64,000 nucleotides of DNA, taken from a virus. The notes beneath the pieces are model-generated. The model saw only the letters and a program-made list of their open reading frames with translations. It was not told where the DNA came from and did not search any database. Positions 41,121 to 49,194 of the stretch are shown one piece after another (positions within the stretch are counted from its first letter, which is position 1; each line of letters starts with the position of its first letter). The position numbers and the translations under genes were made by a program. The stretch spans positions 29,551 to 93,550 of the IMG/VR virus record IMGVR_UViG_3300021963_000069, one strand, 5' to 3'.

Positions 41121-41660
41121 ATGTCTCAGGACGTTACAAGAAGGATTTCTGACATCGAAGGAATGGAAACCTATAAGTTTTACTTCGCAACCATCAATGG
41201 AGACATCTACTCAAACAAACACAAAAGATTAAGAAAACTTAAGATACACTCGGTAGGTAACAATAGACATTATCGTGTGGTTCAACTTTCTGATGGTAAA
41301 GGTAATACTAAATCCTTTTATGTTCATCAAATCATTTGTAAGGCATTCCTACCCAATCATACCGACTCCTGGGGTATTAGGCATAAAGATGGTGACGTAA
41401 CCAATAATGCTCTTGAGAACCTAGAATGGTTGGGTAGAAAAAAGGAAAGAGATGGTGTCATGGGGTTAGACACCGATAGACTCGAATTAAATGAGAACCT
41501 GAGTGATTACATTAAACTAGTACATCTATCAGCAATCAAAAAAGGTATTCCTGTTCCCGACACTTATGAGTTCTTTCATGGTATCTTAAATGAATCACTG
41601 AATGAATACATCAATCGATTTGGTCTGAAGAAAACTATGTATCAGATAGAGAACTCTTGA
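41121..41660 (+). CDS. HNH homing endonuclease, plus strand (179 aa)
   Basis: A NUMOD4-like start (YKFYFATINGDIYSNKHKRL) is followed by the HNH core YVHQIICKAFLPNH / IRHKDGDVTNNALENLEWLG. The last 60 residues are helical. A TATAAT at 41104 lies only 11 bp before the ATG. The 3' end overlaps the convergent gene at 41642 by 19 bp. It is the second plus-strand gene of the window and is likely a mobile free-standing endonuclease. Confidence 0.85.
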   Translation: MSQDVTRRISDIEGMETYKFYFATINGDIYSNKHKRLRKLKIHSVGNNRHYRVVQLSDGKGNTKSFYVHQIICKAFLPNHTDSWGIRHKDGDVTNNALENLEWLGRKKERDGVMGLDTDRLELNENLSDYIKLVHLSAIKKGIPVPDTYEFFHGILNESLNEYINRFGLKKTMYQIENS

Positions 41661-42022
41661 TACTCAATAACTTCCATATTATTCAAATCATAAACCTCAC
41701 AGGATTCATTAAAGATTCCTGTAAAGATCCAATCATCGGTTGCTATTGTTTGATCTCCCTTCAGTGCTACATATTCGGTTGGAGAAATTTCCTCTGTATG
41801 ATACCAAATATCAACAAAATGATTTGAATTAAACTCATAAAACTTGATTATGTTGTTATCCCAATCTTCATGATGAGGATCTGAAAGATTCTTCCATTCA
41901 TTAAACTGTTCTACATTGTCAAAGACCAATTCTTCATACTTTGTGATCTTACGAATTACTGTAATTTGATTTTCATCTCCAAGTTTTTTTCCCGTCACAG
42001 TAGAACTAATACCGTTTGTCAT
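41642..42022 (-). CDS. Hypothetical protein (126 aa)
   Basis: It begins MTNGISSTVTGKKLGDENQI and contains VRKITKYEELVFDN-like ITKYEELVFDNVEQFNEWKN, YEFNSNHFVDIWYHTEEISP and a C-terminal MEVIEYQEFSI. Acidic alpha/beta protein, no recognised family. The TATAAT at 42049-42054 lies upstream and AAGG-rich leader precedes the ATG. Its 3' end overlaps the HNH gene. Confidence 0.72.
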   Translation of the reverse strand: MTNGISSTVTGKKLGDENQITVIRKITKYEELVFDNVEQFNEWKNLSDPHHEDWDNNIIKFYEFNSNHFVDIWYHTEEISPTEYVALKGDQTIATDDWIFTGIFNESCEVYDLNNMEVIEYQEFSI

Positions 42023-42048
42023 TGGAATGAGGTGTGAATTACCTTGTT

Positions 42049-42107
42049 ATTATAAGGAGTTTGGACGGCGTATGTAACGTCTTGTGTGCCACTTGAAGAA
42101 CCGTCCA
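42049..42107 (-). promoter_or_regulatory. Intergenic cassette: half dyad and -10 TATAAT
   Basis: GTGCCA at 42086 (distal half degenerate), TATAAT at 42049-42054, 31 bp away. The next stop (42114) lies 7 bp beyond the dyad. Confidence 0.58.
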
Positions 42108-42113
42108 CCGAAC

Positions 42114-42344
42114 TCAACCTCCACCATAAACATAAGACACAACACCCGCTGGATGATTCACATTCTCAATCACCTTAAAATCTGCGGTATCAAACTCTCT
42201 TTGTCGTTCTTTATTTGAATAATCACTACCAGTACCAAACTTCTCTATAAAGATTTGCCTACACTGTTCTGTTGATTCCGCTGCGATGACTGCCATACCA
42301 GAAGTGTAATCGTACAGTACGTCATTAAGAATGTAGAGATTCAT
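42114..42344 (-). CDS. Hypothetical protein (76 aa)
   Basis: I chose the ATG at 42344 (MNLYILNDVLYDYTSGMAVI). The frame continues to an ATG at 42428, which would overlap the upstream gene by 8 bp and add an unusual N-terminus. The 'LYILndVL.Dyt.GM.viaAES.e.cr.if.e.F' pattern is familiar from small cyanophage proteins. Ends NHPAGVVSYVYGGG. Function unknown. Confidence 0.7.
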   Translation of the reverse strand: MNLYILNDVLYDYTSGMAVIAAESTEQCRQIFIEKFGTGSDYSNKERQREFDTADFKVIENVNHPAGVVSYVYGGG

Positions 42345-42420
42345 TTGTCTTGAAGATAATGTAGAAGAATAATTTGCAGTGCTCCTAAAGAGTATGCGAC
42401 AAGTACCAGAATACCACAGG

Positions 42421-42618
42421 TCATTCAATTACTTCAGCAATAGTTTCAACATCCCAACCCGGTAGGATATCATGCATCCATTCCATATGTTCATCAAATT
42501 CAGAATCTTCTAACTCAAGAACACGATTGATTCGCTCACTCACTGCGAGTGCCTCATCTTTTGTATCAAACTTTAAAAGACAAGTTTGTGTTTCCGTAAC
42601 TAAAACATTGTAGGTCAT
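42421..42618 (-). CDS. Small acidic protein (65 aa)
   Basis: It begins MTYNVLVTETQTCLLKFDTK and ends HDILPGWDVETIAEVIE. Acidic with a predicted helix in the second half (EALAVSERINRVLELED). The ATG overlaps the upstream stop by one base. Unknown function. Confidence 0.68.
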   Translation of the reverse strand: MTYNVLVTETQTCLLKFDTKDEALAVSERINRVLELEDSEFDEHMEWMHDILPGWDVETIAEVIE

Positions 42619-42779
42619 TAGTTTTCCTCAGAGTAAAGTTTCCATGAGTCGGCATAAAGTCCAAGTTCTTCACATCGGACTTCATACGCAATTCGTTGAA
42701 GCAAACGCAGATCCATATTCTCCACCTGCTGAATGATAGAACGACGGATTTGCTTGTCTTGAGTGGTGTCGGTGATCAT
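42618..42779 (-). CDS. Small helical protein (53 aa)
   Basis: It reads MITDTTQDKQIRRSIIQQVE, then NMDLRLLQRIAYEVRCEELG and LYADSWKLYSEEN. All-helical with a charged surface. It heads a three-gene chain after the cassette 42802-42860. Confidence 0.68.
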   Translation of the reverse strand: MITDTTQDKQIRRSIIQQVENMDLRLLQRIAYEVRCEELGLYADSWKLYSEEN

Positions 42780-42801
42780 TGTTTTTGTTGATTACCCTTG
42801 T

Positions 42802-42860
42802 ATTATAAGGGCACCCAGAGAGATTCTGAGTGCCGGGAGTGCCAGTTGTTAAAGTGTCAC
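42802..42860 (-). promoter_or_regulatory. Intergenic cassette: dyad, hairpin and -10 TATAAT
   Basis: Dyad GTGCCA-N10-TGTCAC (42839-42860) over the stop at 42857; hairpin GGCAC-CAGA / TCTG-GTGCC; TATAAT at 42802-42807, 31 bp away; leader without Shine-Dalgarno sequence. Confidence 0.65.
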
Positions 42861-43264
42861 TTGTTCATTTGCAAAGTGGGAACAGGCATCCCACCCTCAG
42901 TAGGAACATAGATTGTCACATTACCATTCTTAGAACCATCTTCGAGTCCAGTAATATACAGATACTGAAGATACTCACGGTTATCTTTTAATGAATCACC
43001 GATGATTTGGTTTGCTTTAGCAACACCACTAGCACGAATCACTTCAGCATCAGCAAGTTGTTGTGCCGAATCTTTCTTTGCTTGTGCCTCCAGAACTGCT
43101 ACTTGACGAGTGTATTCTGCCTTTTGTAATTCTGCTTTACCCGATAGAGATTGCGACCACACATTATACATTGGTCCACCCACAAAGACAAGACCAACGA
43201 GAACAACACCTCCAATAAAACAAAGAGAAATAAGGGGGTCAATAAATCCGTTTTGATTTTTCAT
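42857..43264 (-). CDS. Prohibitin/SPFH-like membrane protein (135 aa)
   Basis: A single membrane helix lies at about residues 10-31 (ISLCFIGGVVLVGLVFVGG). It is followed by WSQSLSGKAELQKAEYTRQV and a long Ala/Lys/Glu helix (AQAKKDSAQQLADAEVIRAS), then YLQYLYITGLEDG and VTIYVPTEGGMPVPTL. This is the C-terminal part of prohibitin-family proteins and a known cyanomyovirus gene. It may alter host membrane-protease assemblies, which is inference. It lacks the SPFH beta domain. Confidence 0.8.
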   Translation of the reverse strand: MKNQNGFIDPLISLCFIGGVVLVGLVFVGGPMYNVWSQSLSGKAELQKAEYTRQVAVLEAQAKKDSAQQLADAEVIRASGVAKANQIIGDSLKDNREYLQYLYITGLEDGSKNGNVTIYVPTEGGMPVPTLQMNK

Positions 43265-43289
43265 AATTTATCTCAGTAATAAAATGACT

Positions 43290-43577
43290 TCAAACTAGAA
43301 CGATGTCGCCATGAGCGCGAGCAAGATTCACCAGACTGCCCCAGGAGGTCAAGGAGCACACTTCCGAGTCGTTCATGATGCTATACCACAGTTCAGCAGT
43401 AGCATCGTCCTCCACCTCATAGCGATAGACTTTATCAGAGGTACGATAGGAGATCATAACATCATAGGAGTCATTACCATCGGCAGAAGGAACAATTTCC
43501 ATCATACTCACAGCACTGGACTCTTCTTTGGTGAAGGTACGAGCGATGACGAAGGGATGACGAGTTGCGGTAATCAT
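43290..43577 (-). CDS. KTSC-like small protein, paralogue B (95 aa)
   Basis: It begins MITATRHPFVIARTFTKEES and shares SADGNDSYDVMISYRTSDKV and YRYEVEDDATAELWYSIM blocks with the protein at 33795-34091. Codon use is AT-richer here. A palindrome GCGGAAC/GTTCCGC (43603-43617) lies in its leader, and the cassette -10 TATAAT is 49 bp upstream. Confidence 0.78.
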   Translation of the reverse strand: MITATRHPFVIARTFTKEESSAVSMMEIVPSADGNDSYDVMISYRTSDKVYRYEVEDDATAELWYSIMNDSEVCSLTSWGSLVNLARAHGDIVLV

Positions 43578-43602
43578 AATTTGTGTTTTTAAGTAAGATG
43601 GG

Positions 43603-43617
43603 GCGGAACTGTTCCGC
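43603..43617. promoter_or_regulatory. Perfect palindrome in leader
   Basis: GCGGAAC and GTTCCGC flank one base, between the -10 (43626-43631) and the ATG at 43577. It would lie in the 5' untranslated region and could form a hairpin or an operator. Confidence 0.5.
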
Positions 43618-43625
43618 TTGTGTTT

Positions 43626-43684
43626 ATTATAAGGGCATTATGGGGTCTCTGGAGTGCTCTGTATGCCAGTTATTAAAGTGTCAC
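43626..43684 (-). promoter_or_regulatory. Intergenic cassette: dyad, hairpin and -10 TATAAT
   Basis: Dyad ATGCCA-N10-TGTCAC (43663-43684) over the stop at 43681; TATAAT at 43626-43631, 31 bp away. Confidence 0.62.
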
Positions 43685-44361
43685 CCTCTGACATTTCCTA
43701 TTGTCCTTCCTGTCTTTGGATTCATCTTTGATCCTAATGCCTTTGTATAGATCTTATCTCTTTTCTTTGCACCTTGCTCTCTATTCTCACCCGACAACAC
43801 ACCTTGAGGAGTTGCCGAACCTTTATCACCTGGTTTTGCGCCTGCTTTCTTCAGAGTATCGGGAACAGCACGAACTTCTCCTGTGAAACTTTTTGCTCTT
43901 GAGATTAAGTTATCCGGATCATTCTTACGATGGCGGATACCCTGCGAATGAATAGAAACATCATGAACTGGTTTGGGTGTCCTATCACCACCTAATTGTT
44001 TTCTCAATGCTCTTGCCTTTATCACTCTTTCTTGTGTTGGTCTTGGTTTTTCACCACCTCTGCTGGATACTCTTTTTGATGGTAGATTATTACTTGCATA
44101 ATCACTCTGATTCTTAAATGTTTCTACATTTGTGGCATGATATTTTGACGAAGATGCCTGATAATCTTGTTGAGGAAATGAATCTTTAGTTGGCGGTGTC
44201 TTAAATCCTGCTTTTTTTAATGCTACCTTATCTACAGTACGTTGTCTTTGTCTACCACGCGAAAACTTATTTTTGAATGGTCCTTGGGATGCTAATCTTC
44301 TTCTACCTCTTTCGGGTGATGAAGACTCACATAATTCCATGAACTTCTGAAAGGTAATCAT
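43681..44361 (-). CDS. Putative internal head protein with capsid-targeting-like N-terminus
   Basis: The N-terminus MITFQKFMELCE ends in an L-C-E prohead-protease-type site and resembles the T4 capsid targeting sequence (MKTYQEFIAE). The rest is basic, Ser/Arg/Lys-rich (ERGRRRLASQGPFKNKFSRG), and ends with KKAGAKPGDKGSATPQGVLS and GAKKRDKIYTKALGSKMNPK. It is paralogous to residues ~250-475 of the protein at 45756-47183. A late promoter variant (44380-44387) lies upstream. An injected or internal virion protein is inferred. Confidence 0.75.
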   Translation of the reverse strand: MITFQKFMELCESSSPERGRRRLASQGPFKNKFSRGRQRQRTVDKVALKKAGFKTPPTKDSFPQQDYQASSSKYHATNVETFKNQSDYASNNLPSKRVSSRGGEKPRPTQERVIKARALRKQLGGDRTPKPVHDVSIHSQGIRHRKNDPDNLISRAKSFTGEVRAVPDTLKKAGAKPGDKGSATPQGVLSGENREQGAKKRDKIYTKALGSKMNPKTGRTIGNVRG

Positions 44362-44786
44362 TGAAATACTTTTTTTAAGTATTTATTGAATGGATTGATT
44401 CCTGTTCGTAATGTTTTCTGAAACTGTTCTAAACCTGGATTTACTGCATCCAATTTAACATAAAGAACTAGTGGTATATGACCAAAATAAGATTGTAACC
44501 AAGGGCACAACCAGACCTTTTCATACAATGTAGTGTCTAAGTATACAGAACCTTCTTCATTCGTTTCTTGAAGTTGTAGTTCTGTATCATAATTCTCAAA
44601 CAGTTTTGTGGATGCAATCACATTCAACCTATCCTGAGATACTGCTGGTCTACTCATATCAATCTCAAAATACTCATTAAGAACCATCTCCGTACCATTA
44701 CAGAGTGGTTCTTTTATTGTATCATTATGAGTATGATCAAATACCCAAATGGTGTTTTGTTTAACCGCTGTGAATTCAATTTTCAT
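44358..44786 (-). CDS. DUF6717-like protein, paralogue A (142 aa)
   Basis: I chose the ATG at 44786 (MKIEFTAVKQNTIWVFDHTH). It shares WVFDH, EPLCNGTE and VWLCPWL-QSYFG blocks with the protein at 48692-49096. The pattern 'W.FdH......EPL..G......' recalls the DUF6717 family. Its stop overlaps the start of the next gene (ATGA). It lies 8 bp after the ligase-like gene. Function unknown. Confidence 0.7.
   Translation of the reverse strand: MKIEFTAVKQNTIWVFDHTHNDTIKEPLCNGTEMVLNEYFEIDMSRPAVSQDRLNVIASTKLFENYDTELQLQETNEEGSVYLDTTLYEKVWLCPWLQSYFGHIPLVLYVKLDAVNPGLEQFQKTLRTGINPFNKYLKKVFQ
44380..44387 (-). promoter_or_regulatory. Late-promoter variant AATAAATA
   Basis: AATAAATA on the minus strand, 18 bp upstream of the ATG at 44361, inside the end of the preceding gene. 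Confidence 0.5.
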
Positions 44787-44794
44787 GATTTTAC

Positions 44795-45694
44795 TTAATA
44801 ATTGGCACACTGAAACTTACCTTGATTAAAATTAGCATGAGAGAATACTTCACGATTCACAATTTTATACATTCCAAACTCATTTGTCATGACATAACCC
44901 TCCGCATCAATTCGATCATAACCAATATAAGCACCAGGACCATCATTACGACAGATAAAGAGGCAATCTTCTTTGATAGTTTTAATCAGAATCCACAAAC
45001 GAATCAGATTAGGATCACACTCGAAATCATCCTCATGAATTCTCATACCAGCGCGAATACGAGCATTAATTTGTTTTTTAATTTGTGCCGCTTCCTTATC
45101 AGTTGCGAATCGAGTGGTGGTTGCAACTTGCCGGGCAAACTTACATACATCCTCAACATCAGCGAAGGATTCTTGATTATAAAGAATATATGCGTTTGGT
45201 TTGACGAACTTCACAGTGTCAGTATCATTCCAGATAGCGCGGTCAGGCATCGCAACAGCATCACGAAGATCATTCTTCGCATAATAACAGGTATGCGGAG
45301 CGATGATGATATTTTGAGTGACAATCTCCGGAAACTTATAAGTGATAGTGTTAGGAGTGTATTCATCACTACCACCTTCACCAATAAAATCACCTTGATA
45401 GATGGTTTCCGTACAGGGCAGATAATCAAAGCAAAGATGTAGGATCTTCGCTACTTCACCCTGATGATTTGTATCAATCTCTTCATGAGAATGATTGATT
45501 TTGATTTTAACTTTGTTGAATACGGATTTTGTGCCAACAAAGAACCTACCCGTGGCAGGATTGGTGCCCCATACAATCGCAGGAGAACCATCAATCTTAA
45601 GACTGAGAGTGCCAGGAGTTACGAACCAATCAAGAACAGAAAGATCACCCGTAAGGATAGAGTCTTCTGGGTGAGACAGATGTGTGTTTTTCAT
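44795..45694 (-). CDS. Ligase-like nucleotidyltransferase (DUF6267-like, 299 aa)
   Basis: Residues 31-38 (SLKIDGSP) match motif I (KxDG) of the covalent nucleotidyltransferase superfamily, with Lys33 the likely AMP acceptor. YQGDFIGEGG in the middle and EGYVM (Glu265-Gly266) followed by MYKIVN (Lys277) near the C-terminus resemble motifs III-V of DNA/RNA ligases. I recall such phage proteins under the name DUF6267. Which nucleic acid, if any, it joins is unknown. The -10 TATAAT (45701-45706) lies only 6 bp before the ATG, so the mRNA may be leaderless. Confidence 0.7.
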   Translation of the reverse strand: MKNTHLSHPEDSILTGDLSVLDWFVTPGTLSLKIDGSPAIVWGTNPATGRFFVGTKSVFNKVKIKINHSHEEIDTNHQGEVAKILHLCFDYLPCTETIYQGDFIGEGGSDEYTPNTITYKFPEIVTQNIIIAPHTCYYAKNDLRDAVAMPDRAIWNDTDTVKFVKPNAYILYNQESFADVEDVCKFARQVATTTRFATDKEAAQIKKQINARIRAGMRIHEDDFECDPNLIRLWILIKTIKEDCLFICRNDGPGAYIGYDRIDAEGYVMTNEFGMYKIVNREVFSHANFNQGKFQCANY

Positions 45695-45700
45695 ACTGAC

Positions 45701-45759
45701 ATTATAAGGGTATTATGGGGGCTCTGGAGTGCCCTGTGTGCCAGTTGTCAAAGTGTCAC
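45701..45759 (-). promoter_or_regulatory. Intergenic cassette: dyad, hairpin and -10 TATAAT
   Basis: Dyad GTGCCA-N10-TGTCAC (45738-45759) over the stop at 45756; TATAAT at 45701-45706, 31 bp away. Confidence 0.65.
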
Positions 45760-47183
45760 CCTTGCACTGTTCCCATTGTTTTTCCTGTCTTTGGATTCAT
45801 CTTTGAACCCAATATCCTAGTATAAATCTTGTCTCTTTTCTTTGCACCTATTTTACTATTTTCTCCTGGCATCACACCTTGAGGAGTTGCTGAACCTTTA
45901 TCACCTGGTTTTGCACCTGCTTTCTTCAGAGTATCAGGAACAGCACGAACTTCTCCTGTGAAACTTTTTGCTCTTGAGATTAAGTTTTTTTGGTCATTTT
46001 TGGATATGGTTTCATCATCAGCACCAATGGAAACATCATGAACTGGTTTGGATGTCCTATCACCACCCATCTGTTTTCTTAATGCTTTTGCATGAAGAAC
46101 TCGTTTTGCAGTTGGTATTACTACATAACTTTTTCTTTCACCAGAGAATGGTTGTTTTCCGGGCATATTATTTTTTGCATAATCACTTTGATGCTTGTAG
46201 GTTGCTACATTTGTTGTGTGATAATCTGAACTGGAAACTTCACGCTCTTGTGGATAGTGATATTTATTTGGTGATCGTTTGAATCCTGCTTTCTTTAATG
46301 CTGCCCTATCAGAAGTAGATGCGTTCTTCCTACTAAGAGAATACTTATTTTTCAATGGTCCTTTAGGTGCCAATCTTCTTCTACCTCTTTCGGGGGATGA
46401 AGATTCGCATAATGCCATAAAATCCGAAAAGGTCATTTGATCTTCCCATTCATCATAATCTTCATCATCACGATTTTTACCCCATTCAACCTCAACTTTT
46501 GTCCTCCTTGGATTCAGAGGTTTCAATCTACTTTTACCCTTTGCCTTTTGTTTTGGTGATTTTTCTCTACCAACTTGTGCAAATTGATCCCCATCATTAT
46601 CCAATTCACCAAATCCTGATTTTTTGTATATTTCAGATCTTCTATTGATTGGTTTTTCCCTACCTCTATCGTCAAGAGACCTAATAGGAGTATTATGAAC
46701 AATAGATCCTTTGGGTAGTCGGTGAGAAACGTGTGTGCTCCAAACTTTTTTAGCAGTTCTTGCAAGTTTAACTCTTTCTTTAGGACTAAGTTGAGTCTTA
46801 TTTTTATCGTGCCCCCATGATATGGTTCTTACATCATCATATGGAGATTCATCGGATCTATTTACGGCAAATTTGATACTTGATGGTTTGTGATGTAAAT
46901 ACATATCATTTCCATCACGATCAATTTCTATTTCATCTTTTTCACGATGACCAACTTTGGAGTTTATAGATGGATTATCAGCACCATGTTTAACTTTTGT
47001 TTGAGTCAAGTCATATTGTTTTGCCCAACGATCTTGATTCTGTGAAGATTGCGAACCGATTGTTCTTGCTCTTCTACGACTCTTTTGAACTGCCTTTCCA
47101 ACTGGAGTTTCTCCTGATGGCAAACGATCATCAGGTTCATAATATTTCTCTGTAAGTTCTAGAAATTGTTTGAATATTCTCAT
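45756..47183 (-). CDS. Fusion of two internal-head-type proteins (475 aa)
   Basis: Residues 1-235 (MRIFKQFLELTEKYYEPDDR, TKVKHGADNP, STHVSHRLPKGS, SPKQKAKGKSRLKPL) align with the whole protein at 47197-47901. Residues ~250-475 (MTFSDFMALCESSSPERGRR to the C-terminal GSKMNPKTGKT) align with the whole protein at 43681-44361, including its N-terminal Met. Both halves keep the F-x-x-F-M/L-x-L-x-E sequence, so a prohead protease could cut it at about residue 12 and about residue 262. It is basic and low-complexity. Function is inferred as internal virion protein. Confidence 0.78.
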   Translation of the reverse strand: MRIFKQFLELTEKYYEPDDRLPSGETPVGKAVQKSRRRARTIGSQSSQNQDRWAKQYDLTQTKVKHGADNPSINSKVGHREKDEIEIDRDGNDMYLHHKPSSIKFAVNRSDESPYDDVRTISWGHDKNKTQLSPKERVKLARTAKKVWSTHVSHRLPKGSIVHNTPIRSLDDRGREKPINRRSEIYKKSGFGELDNDGDQFAQVGREKSPKQKAKGKSRLKPLNPRRTKVEVEWGKNRDDEDYDEWEDQMTFSDFMALCESSSPERGRRRLAPKGPLKNKYSLSRKNASTSDRAALKKAGFKRSPNKYHYPQEREVSSSDYHTTNVATYKHQSDYAKNNMPGKQPFSGERKSYVVIPTAKRVLHAKALRKQMGGDRTSKPVHDVSIGADDETISKNDQKNLISRAKSFTGEVRAVPDTLKKAGAKPGDKGSATPQGVMPGENSKIGAKKRDKIYTRILGSKMNPKTGKTMGTVQG

Positions 47184-47196
47184 GACTCTATTGTGT

Positions 47197-47901
47197 TTAA
47201 TCTTTTACTATATCTTCCCATTCACCAGACATTGGTTTGAGTCTTTTCTTACCCTTTGCCTTTTGTTTTGGTGATGGTTCTCTACCAACACTTGCATACT
47301 GATCTCCACCTTTATTAAGTGGACCAAAACCAGCGCGTTGATACAATTTAGCGCGAGTGTTTTTAGTTGGATTTTTATGTGTTGAATTGGAAAGTGGACT
47401 ATTAACTAACGCTGAACCATGAGGAAGACGATGTTGAACATGAGTATCCCATACTGACTTTGCATCTCTCGCAACTTGTTTTTTCTCTTCATCACTCAAA
47501 TTATTATTATAACCATCCTTATGATTCCACATTACACTGTGAATTGGTTTACCATCCTTTGTTTTTTGTTTAGAATTTGACACAAAATAATCAATTCCTT
47601 TAGAACTCACTCTCATTCGGTTATCTTTATCTGTATAAACATTTGCATCTGGATGCGGACTAGGATTAAAATTCGGATTATCGGCACCGTGTTTCACTTG
47701 ACGATTTGATCTTTGAATTTGCTTTATGCTTCTTCCCAAATGTCTCATCGTATCCTTATGATCTGGTGCATTTTCATGTTTTCTTTTATTTCTAAAATAT
47801 GAAGATCTGGATTTACCATAAGGTGTCTTACCCGATGGCAGTTTCTCATCTGGTTTATAATATCTTTCACTAAGTTCTAGAAATTCTTTGAATGTTCTCA
47901 T
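47197..47901 (-). CDS. Putative internal head protein (234 aa)
   Basis: The N-terminus MRTFKEFLELSERYYKPDEK resembles the T4 capsid targeting sequence and carries an L-S-E site at residues 10-12. The body is basic, with VKHGADNPNFNP, WDTHVQHRLPHGSALVNSPL and the C-terminal SPKQKAKGKKRLKP. It is paralogous to the N-terminal half of the 475-residue protein. It belongs to one operon with 47910-48650 under the late promoter at 48669. Confidence 0.75.
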   Translation of the reverse strand: MRTFKEFLELSERYYKPDEKLPSGKTPYGKSRSSYFRNKRKHENAPDHKDTMRHLGRSIKQIQRSNRQVKHGADNPNFNPSPHPDANVYTDKDNRMRVSSKGIDYFVSNSKQKTKDGKPIHSVMWNHKDGYNNNLSDEEKKQVARDAKSVWDTHVQHRLPHGSALVNSPLSNSTHKNPTKNTRAKLYQRAGFGPLNKGGDQYASVGREPSPKQKAKGKKRLKPMSGEWEDIVKD

Positions 47902-47909
47902 TTTCGCCC

Positions 47910-48650
47910 CTAGTTTTCTCTTTCTGCATCAGAAAGTCTATCCCATCTCGATTGGAGTTTTTTAATCTTGGGACTGTTTTCAATTTCTCTTTTAGCAGAC
48001 GCTCTTCTTCCTCTTTCTCCTCTTGATACTCTTTCTGGTCTCCAATTATCAGACTGAGTATAGTCATCGTACTGACCATCACCTGCATTATGTCTTCCGC
48101 GAATTCTATTTTCCTCATCTTCCATACCAGTTTCCAACTTTATCTTCTTCCTGTAAAGTTTCATTGATGGGTTCAAAGGCATTCCCCTATCATCAGTATT
48201 TCCTCTGAAAGAAACTCTGCCACCACCTTTCACTTCAAGAATTGTATCCAACCATTCATCAGACATTGATTCATAAATTGAAATTGCAGAATCATAATTA
48301 TCCGTATATCCTTCTGTTACAAGATAATCAATTATTCCGTAAAACTCTTCGTTAGTTTTTCTTCTCTTTCTTCTTGCAGATACTAGATGTTGAGATGCAG
48401 TATCACGATAACGTTTTCTATTTTTAGGTGAAGTATGTTCGGCATCTGCAACAGTTTTATGTGTTTCTGCTGCTCTTTCATCAGCGTCTGCAGTTACTGC
48501 ACCAGAAAATTTAGAAGAAAATACACCCTCACATAAGTATTCAAACTCATCATCATTTAATGATTCGAGCAGACACTCGGCACTCTCATAAGAATCAGCA
48601 TAACCTTCTAAATACACATACTTTAAAAGTTGATGATATTTGTATGACAT
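47910..48650 (-). CDS. EGYAD-repeat protein (246 aa)
   Basis: Two copies of a ~30-residue helical module: residues 8-36 (KYVYLEGYADSYESAE, LESLNDDEF) and about 105-140 (YLVTEGYTDNYDSAI, ESMSDEWLDTIL). A basic, Arg-rich C-terminal tail (RVSRGERGRRASAKREIENS) follows. The module also occurs three times in the protein at 49195-50394. I recall it in other T4-like cyanophage virion proteins. A late promoter at 48669 controls it. Confidence 0.75.
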   Translation of the reverse strand: MSYKYHQLLKYVYLEGYADSYESAECLLESLNDDEFEYLCEGVFSSKFSGAVTADADERAAETHKTVADAEHTSPKNRKRYRDTASQHLVSARRKRRKTNEEFYGIIDYLVTEGYTDNYDSAISIYESMSDEWLDTILEVKGGGRVSFRGNTDDRGMPLNPSMKLYRKKIKLETGMEDEENRIRGRHNAGDGQYDDYTQSDNWRPERVSRGERGRRASAKREIENSPKIKKLQSRWDRLSDAEREN

Positions 48651-48668
48651 TTTTACAAGTTTTTTATT

Positions 48669-48676
48669 TATTTATA
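48669..48676 (-). promoter_or_regulatory. T4-type late promoter TATAAATA
   Basis: TATAAATA on the minus strand, 18 bp upstream of the ATG at 48650. It should drive the operon 48650-45756. Confidence 0.62.
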
Positions 48677-48691
48677 AACCCTGTTTATCAT

Positions 48692-49096
48692 CTATTCTTT
48701 AACTATTATATCAAGTAATTCTTCAAATTCCAAATCAATTGGAGGTTCATGATACTGCTCACAGTAAATATAAATTGTTTCGGGAACTTCTCCAAAATAT
48801 CCAGGTAACCAAGGACACAACCAGAGTTCCATGGAACTAAGTTTATCTTTATAAACTGAACCGAACTCATCAGTTTTAATCAGTTTAATTTCTGTGATTG
48901 CGCCATCAAATTTATCAGTATCAAGATAAAATTTAATTTTATCACCTATGATTGGTTTATTTTCATTCAGCATTTCATAGTACCAATCAATTACATTTTC
49001 AGTTCCATTGCAAAGTGGTTCATTTACAGTATTTTGATGCTTATGATCAAATACCCAACAATTATAATTTTTGTGAGCGATGATAGATAAATTCAT
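48692..49096 (-). CDS. DUF6717-like protein, paralogue B (134 aa)
   Basis: It begins MNLSIIAHKNYNCWVFDHKH and shares EPLCNGTE, DEFGSVYKD and LWLCPWLPGYFGEVPETIYI blocks with the protein at 44358-44786. It ends with an acidic helix. Two copies 4 kb apart point to duplication of this locus. Function unknown. Confidence 0.72.
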   Translation of the reverse strand: MNLSIIAHKNYNCWVFDHKHQNTVNEPLCNGTENVIDWYYEMLNENKPIIGDKIKFYLDTDKFDGAITEIKLIKTDEFGSVYKDKLSSMELWLCPWLPGYFGEVPETIYIYCEQYHEPPIDLEFEELLDIIVKE

Positions 49097-49194
49097 AATT
49101 CTGAGTCAGAGTTCTATATTCACATAATAATTCATCTGGTTGTTAATGTCAAGTCCAGTGGACAGAACTCAAACTGTCACAGTCCAGATTTACT

